The position numbers and the translations under genes are program-made. Shown here piece by piece: positions 25,252-37,200 of a stretch of 43,101 nt of DNA. Every line of letters starts with the position of its first letter. The stretch's first letter is position 1. Under the pieces are notes generated by a model that had not been told where the DNA came from, did no database searches, and was given only the letters and a program-made list of their open reading frames with translations. Source of the DNA: an uncultured Myxococcales bacterium (GTDB taxonomy: Bacteria > Myxococcota_A > UBA9042); NCBI GenBank assembly GCA_903896545.1, contig CAITYF010000182.1, positions 1 through 43,101 of the forward strand, read 5' to 3'.

Positions 25252-28200
25252 ATGACCCACGGCCAGCGGAATTGGCGTTCGCGTGCAAACGGGTGGCTCA
25301 TCGCCATCGCGTGTGCGCTGCTCGCCGCGACCGTAGGCAACGTGCAGCCGGCTCATGCGCTGGTGGTCGGCAATTACCCATCGACACCGAAGGCGTTCAA
25401 GGTCTACGGCAAGTCCGTGCAGCTGGGCGCGAGCTTGGTGACCAATTTTGTCGACTACCGCTTCAACGACAAGTTGCTCGCGCAAAGTTCGGACACGGTC
25501 AAGATCGCCCAGAAGATGCCGGAAGATGCCGTCATTGTGGGCGCTTATCTGTACTGGGGCGCTTCTCAGCCCAATTCTGGCTACGACAACACCGCCGTCG
25601 TGACATTGGCGGATGGCGCGCAACAAACGCTCGCGGCGGATGGCTGCGAGACGAGGACGGATCCAACTCCTGGCGGCACGGGCTCGCACTACTACTGCCG
25701 ACGCGACATCACGACGCTTCTGCAGGCGCATCCGGGCGCCGACCACTGGAACGGCAACTACACAGTCGGTGGAATCGACGCCAAGATCGCCAACATCGCC
25801 GTCGTCTCGCCGTCCAACCCCAACGCGTGTCAGGGCTACAAGAAGGCCAACGGTCAGGACGAGAGCGTCTGCTGCGAACTGGGCGACAACGGCTGTCAGG
25901 CTCGCTACGCGTCGTGGTCGATGGTTTTTGTCTACGACACGAAGAACAGCGAGACGACGCAGCGCGACGTGTTCTTGTACGACGGCTACGTGCTGCTCGA
26001 CGAACAGCAGTCCACGCTTGGTCAGATTCAGTTTACGATCAACGACTTTCTGGTCGCCGATCCACCTGAAGCGCAGTTCTCGTACTACGCGATGGAAGGC
26101 GACAAGCAACTGGGTAACCCAGAACAGAACGTCGGCAACAATGGTCCGGACAGCCCGCCGTGTGACACGTGCTACGACTTCGTCTCGTTCAACGGCACAA
26201 AACTGACGGGGGGCGCGGGCAACAACGAAGAAAACAACATCATGAATTCGACGCCGGAAACCGGCATCGACCTCGACACTTTTGACGTGTCCACCTTTGT
26301 GAAGCCCAACGACACGTCCGCGACGCTCGTCGTGTCGTCCGGTAACGGCTCGCTGACGGACAACACGCAGGGACTCCTCAGCGCCGGCTACGGCGAATTC
26401 TTCGTGTACGGCTGGTCGCTGTTGCAGGTGAACCGCAAGGCGCCAAATTTCAAGAGCACAGTCAACAAGTTCTACGCGAACTACACGGAAGCCTCACCGG
26501 GCGACACGCTGACGTACACCGACGATTTGCTGAACACCGGTCCGCTCGACGCCGACAATACGACGCTCAAATTCGCGACGTTTCCGCCCGCTGGGACCGA
26601 CTACGTACCCGGATCGACCACGGTTGACGGCGTCGTCGTGCCCGATGTGGGCGGCCAAAGCGCACTCGCGGCCGGTCTCAACCTCGGCGTCTTGACCAAT
26701 GCGGCGGGCGGCAAATCCAATCGCACGGTCACGTTCAAGGTCAAAATCAAGGCCACGCCTGGCGTCACGGAAATCGCCAGTTCCGGCGTTGTTTCGTACT
26801 CGTACGTGGGCGCCAAGTACTCGGATTCGCTCGCGACGCAGACTTCCATCGTCAAGTTGGTGCCGCCGCTTTTGGCGCCGCCATCTCTGGCCGTTGCGCC
26901 CTTCAAGCAGAGTCCGGCGGGCACGGTGACCTTCACACTCACCCTGCAAAGCCTCGCCGCGACAGCGATTTCCGTTGATACGTTGGGCTTTGACCTGCCC
27001 GCGGAGCTGGCGTTCGTCTCGGCGACAGGACCGGGCACGAACAAATCGACGGCGACGGGCGGAACAGCGAACGCAGGGCACGTGCAGTTTGACGTGGTGC
27101 CGATCCCGTCGGGGCAGCAGGCGATCTTCACGATCACCGCGAAGGTCAAGGATCTCGCCGCGCTTCAGGCGCTGGGCATCAACCCGATCGCCGGTCACAT
27201 CGTCAACACGCAAGGCACGGCGGTTCTGGGCACCAAGACGTACAAAACCGACGATCCGAACCAGCCAGGCGCGGACAACGCGACGGCGCTGACGCTGCAG
27301 GTGCCGTCGGACTTGAGCAAGTCGAGCAAGTCGGTCGCCGATCTCTCGCCGGAAACGCCGCTCTTGCCCGGCGATCAGGTGAAGTTCACGATTACAATCG
27401 TCAATTCCGGTGCGGGCGACACAACGGTCAACGTCAGCGATCAGATTCCTTCGGGGCTGGTATTTGTGTCGTCGCAGAGCCCAGAGCTGACATCGACTGG
27501 CACGCTGCTGACGGGAAGTGTCGCAGTGCCCGCCGGTCAAACCAAAGTCCTGAACTTTACCGCGCAAATCAAGCCGGACACGACGCCTGGCGCGACGTTC
27601 CAGAACCTCGCGGTGCTGTCGCCCAATGACGGTTCGACGCCAACGACGGTGCAAACGCCGGTGACGACTGTGCAAGGCGGGCCGGATCTGTCGACCTCGA
27701 CGCTGAGCGTGCTGGATGTAAACGGCGGCGATCTGGAGCCCGGTGACGCGTTGACCTACACGCTGACGCTGACAAATACGGGGAAGATCGCAACGGGCGC
27801 GCTGCAAATCAGCCTGCCGTTGGACAAGAGTTTGGAGAACGTGAGCGGCATAGACGGCGGCGGCGCGCTGGACGCGGGCACCGGCAACCTGGTGTGGAGT
27901 TCGGCGGGTATCCCGGCAGGCGGGCAGTTGGTGCTGCATTTCACCGCAAAGGTGAAGACGGCGACGCCCAACGGCACGTCCATCGCGGCGATCGCAACGG
28001 CGACGGGGCCGCAATTGCCGCAGCCCAAACAGATTTCGGCGACCGTGAAGGTGCAGGCGAACCCGAACATCTCGACGTTCACGGACGTTGCGACGTCGTC
28101 GGCGGGCGCGACGTTCAATCCGGGCGACACGGTCACGTACACCGTGCAACTGCAGAATTCCGGCAAGGGCGTCGTGACCAACGGTGTGCTGACGACGAAC

Positions 28201-31200
28201 TTGGACCCCGCGTTGGGCACGATCGTCGCGGGCGCGGGCGGAAACGTGTCCGGCCAAACAGTGACGTGGAATGTGGGAACGCTGCAGAACGGCGATCCGC
28301 TGAAGACGCTGACGGTAACGGCGAAGCTCGCGACGCCGCTGGCACAGGGCAAGTCGGTGAGCAATCAGGTGACGCTGACGGGCGACGGGCTGTTGGCCGC
28401 GGCGCTGTCGGACGATCCGAGCAAGCCGGGCAAGACGGATCCAACGGTGTTCGCGGTGACGTCGGCACCGAATTTGTCGACGTCGGACAAAACCTACGTG
28501 GACTCCAATGGCGGTTCGGTGCAAGGCGGCGACAAGCTGACGTTCGTGATTCGCCTGCGCAACACGGGCACGAGCCCCGCAAGCAACGTGGTCGTCACGG
28601 ACGTGGTCGCGCCGCAACTGACGCAGGTCACGGTGACGGGCGGCACGTTCAACGCGGCGACCTCGACGATCACGTGGAATGCCGTGCCGACCTTGCTGCC
28701 GGGCGACAAGCCGCCGGAATTGACGTTCACGGCCATCGTCGACAAGGCGACGCCGAGCGGCACGACGATCAGCAACACGGGCAAGATCGCGTTCACGGAA
28801 ACGCCGACGACGGCGACGACGAACACGGTCAGCTTCCAGGTGGTCAACCTGCCCGACTTCGGCGCGAGCACCAAGGTGGTCAGCGGCGCGCAAATCCAAG
28901 CGGGCGCGGCGGTCACGTACACGCTCAACATCGTGAATTCTGGCAACCAGGCGGGCACGGGCGTCGTGGTGACGGACGTGCTGCCCAAGGAACTGGAGAA
29001 CATCCAGGTGGGTCAGAGCGGCGTCTACAACGCTGGCACAGGCACCGTGACGTGGACGTTGGGCAGCGTGGCCGCCGGCGCGAGCACGCCATTGACGGTC
29101 AATGCGACGGTGAAGAAGCCGTTGGACAACGCGACGCACGTCTGCAATCAGGCACAGATCAAGGCGGCAGAGAATCCGACGCCGTCCTTCACGAGCCCGC
29201 CGAACACGGCGCTGACGCCTGCGGGCACGCCAACCTGCTTTGACGTGGCCAGCGCGCCGCAAGTCGCTGTGCAGAAAAACGTGTTTGCGACGGCTGGCGG
29301 CCAGCAGCTGAACCAAGCGACGGTCAAGCCGAAGGCGGCGCTGACGTGGTCGATCAAGGTGAAGAACACCGGGAACGCGCTGGCCAAGGGCGTGACGGTG
29401 GTTGATCCGCTGCCGCAGGGCCTGGAGAACATCGTGGCGCTGGACGGTGGCGCATTTGATGCGGCGAAGAATCAGGTCACGTGGCCGGTCATCGCGAATT
29501 TGGGCGTGAACGCGAGCGATGAAGTGACGCTGCGGTTCCAAGCGACGGTGAAGGCGGGTCTGGACGACGGGACGGCGATTCAGAATCAAGCGCTGGTGAC
29601 GTGGACGGGGCAACCGACGGCGCTCAAGTCCGATGATCCGACGACGCCGACGGCGAACGACGCGACAACTGTGAGCGTGCAGTCCAAGGTTGATTTCTCC
29701 AAGGCCAAGCTGACCGTTGTCGACGTGAACGGCGGCGACCTGAAGCCGGGCGACGCGCTGACCTACACGTTGGCGCTGCGCAATGACGGTGACGGCCCGG
29801 CGAAAGCGACGACGGTGACGCTGCCGTTGGATGCGCGCCTCATTGACGTCGTGGCGAGCAACGGCGGGACGATTCAGGGCGCGGGAACGCCGGGCGGCGT
29901 CGTAACGTGGGCGCTGGGCGCGCTGGCACCGGGTGATTCTGCCACGCTGACGATTCAGGCCAAGGTGAAGACGCCGCAGTTGAACGGCGCGGTGATCGTC
30001 GAGCAAGCGCAGATTTCCGCGACCGGCCTGCAGGTGCCGGTGCTGTCTGACGCCGACCTGACGACGGCGATCCGCGAGCCGACGACGCTGACGGTGGTGG
30101 CGAAGGCCGACCTGTCGCCGTCCCACTGGGTCGTGCAGGACGTGAACGGCGGATCTTTGGAGCCAGGCGATCAGGTGAACCTGAGTCTGGTGCTGCAAAA
30201 CAAGGGCGACGCGTTGGCGCAGCTGGTCAACGTGCAAACGCTGCTGCCGGCGACCGGCCTGACCGACATCCACGTCTTTGACGGCGGCACGCTGACGGCG
30301 GGGACGATCGCGTGGACCGTGCCGATCGTGTCGATTACGCCCACGGGCGACGTGACGTTGCACGTGAGCGCGACCATCGCGCCGGGAACGCCGGACGGCT
30401 CGCTTTTGAACGTGATCGCGCAGATTCCGGGCGTCGCACCGAATCCCACCGCGACGTTGAAAGTCGTGGCGCAGCCGAATTTGAGCCAGTCGGTGCTGAC
30501 CTCAGACGACGAAAACGGCTGGGTGCAGAAAATTGGACAAGCCGCTCCCGGCCACGTGGTGCGCGTGGAAGTGAAGCTGAAGAACACCGGCAAGGCGAAC
30601 GCCGAGAACGTGATTGTGACCCTGCCGCTCGGTGTGAAGTGGAGCAATGTGACGGCGCTCGGTTCGGGCACGGTGGCCAATGGCAACGTCACGTGGACAG
30701 TGCCGAGTGTGCCCGCGGGTGGCACGTTGACGCTGACGGCAAAGGGCACGATCGCGGCGACGGATCAGGACGGCGATTCCTTGCCGCTGCAGGCCCAAGC
30801 CGTGGCGCAGAATCTGCCAGCGCCGCAGAACGTGGTGGGCCTGCCGGTGCAGGTCGTCAATCGGCCGATTTTGCAGGTGCAAAAGAGCTACACGGATCTG
30901 ACCGGCGGCCACCTCTTCCCCGGTGACAAGGCGCGCTTCACGGTGACGGTGCTGAACGTCGGCAACGCGACGGCGCAGCAGGTGCAAGTGAGCGACGACC
31001 TGCCGCCGCAGCTTGTCAGCCCAGTGGCGCAGGCGGGTGGCAGCGTGACGGGAACGACGGTGAACTGGCTGCTGCCGACGTTGGCGCCCGCCCAGACAGC
31101 GACGGTGACCTTTGAGGCGACGATGGGGCCGAACTTGCCGACGGGCACGATCATCGTCAATCAGGCCAAGGCGAAGGCGCAAAACGCCCAGCAGCAGCTG

Positions 31201-34200
31201 AGCAACGTGCTGAACGTACCGCTGAAGTATCCGACTCTGCAGGTCGACACGAAGCTGACGCCTGAAGCGCCTGCCACGACGCCCGCGCAGCCCGGCGACA
31301 CAGTGACGCTGCAGGTGATCGTGACGGTGCCGACAGCGGAGAACGCGAGCAACGTGACGGTTTCCGTGCCGGTAGACGCGACGGTGTTTGACGTGACCGC
31401 GCCCAAGGGTGCGGTTTGGGATGAAGCGCAGAAACTGCTGACCTGGAACGTGAAGACGACGGGCGCCCTGGCGAATATTCCCGGCGGCGCGTCGGTGGCG
31501 CTGGCGACGACGCTGCGGGTCAAGCCAACGGCAGCGAACGGTGCGACCGCGCAAGGCAAGGCCAGCGCGAAGGAAGGCGAAACGGGGATTTCCTACGACG
31601 CCAAGCCGGCAACGCTGGCGATCGTCGCGGTTCCGAAGTTGAAAGTGCAAAAAACCGTCGAGGATCTGAACGGTGGCAAGGTCGCGCCGCTGGACGTGCT
31701 GCGCTACACGATTGCTGTGTCGGTCACGGGTCTTTCCGCGGCCGAGAATGTGTCCGTCGACGACGTGTTGGACAACCGCCTTGAAATCGTCGCGGTGGGG
31801 CAAGGCGGCAAGCAGACGACAAACGCCGGCGTGACCAAGCTGACGTGGAATGCCACGGGCGCGACGGCGCTGGCGGCGGTCGTGCCGGGAACCGCGGCGA
31901 CGCTGACGTTTGACGCGCGCGTGAAGGCGGACACGCCCGACGCGGCGACGGTGCTGAATCAGGCGCAAGTCAAGGCGGACGCGGTGACGACGGCGGTGCT
32001 TTCGGACGATCCGAATACGCCCGCGGTGAACGACCCGACAGCGGTGCAGGTGCGTACACAGAGCGCGCTGGAAGCGTCGAGCAAGACGGCCAAGGACGAC
32101 AACGGCGGCGCGCTGATGCCCGGCGATACGGTGACGTGGAAGATTTCCGTCGTGGCGACGTCGCCCGCGCCGCTGAACGGCGTCAAACTGCTGGATACCG
32201 TGCCAGCCGGCATGACCTACGAGGCCGGTTCGACGACGCTGAACGGCGTGGCCATGGCCGATGTCGGCGGTAACTCGGCGTTGGCGACAGGCGTCGCGAT
32301 CGGCACGCTGCAGGCCGGAACGAACAACGCCGCGGTCATCACCTTCCGTACGCGGTTGCGTGCGGACGCGCAGGAAGGCGGCCAAGTCTCCAACACGGCT
32401 ACGGCGCTGGCGGACAACGTGCCGCCGACAGCGATTGGACCGGCGACGTTGAGCATCGGTAAAGGGCCGTCGATCCGCCAAACGCAAAAGACGGCGCTGC
32501 TGCAGGACAGCAACAACAACGGGCTGGCGGATCTGGGCGAGGCGATTGTCTACACGGTGACGGTTCGCAACACCGGCGCGGGCGTGGCGGAGCAGGTGAC
32601 GCTGGACGATCCGCTGCCGAACACGACACATTTTGTCGGTGCGAGCCTGACGCTGGACGGCAAAGCGCTGAGTGACGTGGCTGACGGCGACGCAGGGCGC
32701 GTAGATGTGGCGAACGGGAAGGTGCACGTCGACTTGGGCAACATCGAGGCGGGCAACCAGCGTGTTGTGACGTTTACGGCGAAGATCCTCGGCGGCGTGC
32801 TTGTTTCCAACCAAGCGTCGATTCAGGCCAAGGGCGTTGCGCCAGAACTGTCCGACGCCGACAACGATGACAGCAACGGCAACCAGCCAACCGTGACGCA
32901 GGTGGGGCCGGCGACGCCGATCATCAGCGTGACCAAGTCGGTGCAGGACGAGAACGGCGGCGCGGTGCAGCCGGGAGATTGGCTGCGCTACACAGTGACA
33001 GTTCTCAACAACGGCAACGCCAAGGCCGACAGCATCATCGTCAACGACGCGATGCCGAAGGGCCTCGACGCGGTGAAAGATGCGGACGTGCTGCTGCCGC
33101 CCGGCTTGACGCTGCAAAGTGACGGTTCGACGCTGAAACTCGTCGGACTGGCCATTCAGGCGGGCGAAAGTGCAGTCATTTCGGTGCGTGCACGTGTCGC
33201 GACCAACGTGGCGGACGCTGCGACGATCTGCAACATCGCGCGCGCCGACATCCTACTGAACAGCGGCACCGTTCACGCCGAATCCAAGCCCGCGTGCGTG
33301 ACAACCGGCGCGCAGATCGGCGAAGGCGCGATTTCCGGCGTGATTTTTGAAGACGTCGGCGTCGACGACAGCGTCTTCCAAGCAGACACGGATCTGCGCT
33401 TCCCGCACTTCCAGGTGGCCGTGCTGCCGCCGGCGGGCGTGGATGGCCCGATCTTGACGGCCATTGCGGATGAGCAAGGCCAGTACCACGTCCTTCATGT
33501 GCCCAACGGCCAACGCCGCGTGCGTGTGTTGTCACCGGGCGGCGCTGTGTTCCTGGAGCGCGTAATCGATGCGCCGGGAGCGCAATCGGGCAAATTGGAT
33601 CTGGCCGTCCGGCCAACGGGACGCGTGTACGACGCGCATTCGGGCACGACCACGGCGGGTGTGCGCCTGTGGCTCCGGTACGACGAAGGCGATCCGGTGG
33701 CGCCTAACGCGCTGTTGCCCGACGACATGCTTCCGCAAGGCCAGCAGGGCCAGACGACGGATGCTTCGGGCGCCTACGTCTTCTCACCGCCGCCTGGCCG
33801 CGCCTACCGCATCGAGCTGGCAACCGTGTCCGCCGGCTGGGCATTCCCCGTTGCAGGCCACGCGCCTGAGCCCGGTATTGCGCTACTGGACAAGCAAGGG
33901 CTGGTCGTGCCCGATGCACTGCCCCACATCGCCGGCAATACGCTGCCGCGTTACCTGACGCGCTTCTCGCTGCAAGGTGGTGCCAACCCGGTGCCGCCGC
34001 CGCCGCCCGGTGGTCGCAACAACACGCCGCAGGCCAGCAGCGGTCCGCCAGTCCCGCGCCACAACTTCCTGCCAGTCGAGAAGCTGACAACCGCGATTTC
34101 CGTCGGGGTGCGGTTGTCCAAGGCCCAAGCGCAAGTGGGCGATCTGCTGTACGCGACGGTGACGGTGCAAAACCACTCGACGGCTGGCTTTGCTGCGGAC

Positions 34201-37200
34201 GCCTTGACGGGTCGCGGCGGCGTGGAACTGCGCGACCTTCTGCCGACGGGCTTGAACCTTGTGCCAGGTGGTGCAGACCTGACGATGGTGGGCAGCAACG
34301 GCATGCCGGTGAAGTTACCGCTGGCGCCGTTGGAAGCGCCGCTTTCGGTCGTCCACCGTATCTCGCCCACGACAGGCAAGCCTGTTGGCCTGGACCTGCC
34401 GCCCGGAGGCATCCTGACGCTGCGGACACAGATGGTGGTCACGCCGACAGCCAAGCCGGGTCAGCAGCTGGAATTCGCCGCGCAATTGTACGACGTCTCC
34501 GGCCAGCAGCTGAGCGGTCGATCGACGGCGCAGTTGTTGGTGCAGGCAGATCCGCTCTTTGACAAGGGCATGGTGCTGGTCAAAGCGTACTGCGATGGGA
34601 ATCAGAACGGCCAACAGGACGAGGGCGAAGACGGTCTGGCGGGCGCTCGCGTCTACGCGGACATCGGCCAATTCGCGACGACCGACGCGTATGGCCGCGC
34701 GCACCTGTTGGACCTGCCGCCGGGGAACCACCTCTTCAAGCTCGATCCGGACACACTGCCGCCAGGTTCGGCGGTGATCGGCGACGAACAGAAGGTGCTC
34801 TACCTCACGCGCGGCATCACGTTGCCGCTGACGTTCCCGATCCAGTGCAAGTTCGAGGCGGTTGGGCCAACGCGCGTGGAAGCGACGGCGACGACCGAAT
34901 CTCCGCGTGAAGACGCGCAGGTGCCTGGGCCGGGCGTCGTGCCGGTGACCGTCGATGCCGCGGCGCTCAGCATCGCGGTGGACAGCAAGGTCACCGTTCC
35001 GCGATTCCTGCGCGCGCGCCTGCTGGGCGTGGACAAGAAGCCGCTGGGCGATCCGAATCTGCCCTCTGATCCGACGTCGACCGCGTGGGAGCCCGGCACG
35101 CCAATCCTGCTGCAAGTCGAGAATTCGGGCGGATTCGCTCGCCATGCGCTTGAAATTCGCGAACTTGGCGAAGGCGGACGGCTGGGCGCGCTGATTGTGG
35201 AGCAGGTCGACGGACGCGATCCGCCCAAGCAGGTGCTTTTGCGCGCCAAGCCCGGTTTCCCCGGCATCGCAGATCTGACCCGCGGGCGGCGGTATGCGCT
35301 CCGCATGCGAGCTGAAACCGAGTGGGGCAGCCGCGTGTGGTCTGCACCGATCCCGTTTGAAGTGCGCGACCACGTGACCGATCCGCGCAAGGAGTCGTTT
35401 ACGCTGGCGGCGAAGCCCGCGCGACTGTTGATCAACGGCAACCCATTTGACTTGGACGCGGCCGGACGCGCGGCGGTCCTGGTCGACCGTCCCGCGGATG
35501 GCAAGGTGCTCGTGAGCCTGCGGCAAGCCGACGGCGCGGGGCGCGACGAGTTTGTGACGGTGGCTGCGAAGGGTGCGGTCGTGCGTGTGGCGCTGCCCGC
35601 GGGGACGACGCCGGTGACGACGGATCCGACGATTTTCGGCGCGGCGCTGTTGGACAACCTCCAAGCCCAGACCACAGCGAGCGCGGCCGTAGCCATCCCG
35701 CCGAAGCTGGACGCGGCGCAACCGACCGCACTGACGACGAGCGCCGCCAAAGCTGCCGGTCTCGCTGCGGCAGAGCTGCGCGTCATGCTGCCGCCTGGGC
35801 CCCTTGAGCTGGCACAGCCGGAACTCGGCGTTCGCGGCAAAACGTTGCCGTCCAACCGCGTGGAAGTCCAAGGTCAGCAAGCCATGGTGGACGAGGAAGG
35901 CAACTTCTACGCCTTGGTTCGGCTGCCCGTGGGCGCGTCGACCCTGACGATTGCGGCCACCGACAAAGCCGGGAACCGCGCGGTGATCGAACGCGCCGTG
36001 ACGGTCAAAGACCGCGCGCTGTTCCTTCTGGCGATCGCCGACGGATCGATCAGCCACGTCGGCGCGCACCTGCAAGAAGTCGATCAGCCCGGCTCGCTGG
36101 CGATTGGCAACACGCAGCTGGCCGGTCGCGTCGCGCTGTACGCCAAAGGTCGCGTCAGCGGCGAGTTCCTCGGCTTGAAGGACCTGTCGTTCACCGCGCA
36201 CGTCGATACCGCCAAAGATCCGAACCTCCAGTCGTTCGCCACGAATTTGATCGACCCGACGAAGTTCTACCCGGTCTACGGCGACGCTTCAGTGGCGACG
36301 CAGGACGTGAAGGCGCGCGGGCAGCTCTACATTTTGGTGGAAGCGGACCGCACGAAGTTCCTCATCGGCAACTTTGCGGCGCGCTTGGCAGGCATTGAGC
36401 TCCTGCGCTACGACCGCACGCTGTACGGCGCGTGGCTGGAATTCAGCCGCAAGTACGGGGACTTTGACACCACGATCAAGGGCTTCATCGCGCAACAGGA
36501 TCGGATGGTCCAGCGGCACACCGACGTCATGCGCGGCACGGGCGGCTCGCTGTACTACCTGTCAGTGCGCGACGTGGTGGAAGGCTCCGAGCGCATTGAC
36601 TTGGTGATTCGCGATCGCATCTCCGGCATGGAGTTGGGCCGCATTTCGCAGGCGCGCAACACGGATTACGTCATTGATCCGATGCAAGGCCGCATCACAT
36701 TCAAGTCGCCGATCTCCGGCTCGGTCGACGGCACGCTCGCGATTGGTCAAACAGGACTGGCGGGACAGAGCCTGACGTGGAACGGGCATCCGGTTTTCAT
36801 CGAGACGACGTACGAAGCGCGCGGCGTTCAATCGACGGACGCGCTGTCCTTTGGCGGTCAATTGCGTGAGAAGTTCGCAAATGGTCGCGTGGACGTGGGC
36901 GGCAGCTACGTCCAGGAAGGTCGCGCCGACGCGCCGACGTACCGTGTCGCAGGCGGCGACGTGACCGTGAAGCTCGCTGAGCGCTCCAAGGCGACCGCTG
37001 AATACGCGTTCAGTCAGTCGCGTGACACGCTGCTGTCCGTTTCTGACGACGGCGGCCTCACTTTTGGCCAGCAGACGCAGGCCACGGCGACAACCAGCAC
37101 GGGGCAGCCAGTTCAAGGTCAAGCAGTGAAGGTGGCGGTGGACGTTGACCTACGCGACATCCTCGGCGCACCGTCAGAACCGACGCCGACCGACTTGCCG

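Noticed and set aside
26494..30363. 1289-codon open frame antisense to the giant DUF11 gene
   Set aside because: The product is dominated by Arg, His, Gln and Val with no domain or signal. It mirrors the third-base GC bias of the sense gene, whose DUF11 repeats are clear.
30502..33117. 871-codon antisense open frame within the giant gene
   Set aside because: Arg/His-rich low-complexity product, no ribosome site or family match; a shadow of the sense coding.
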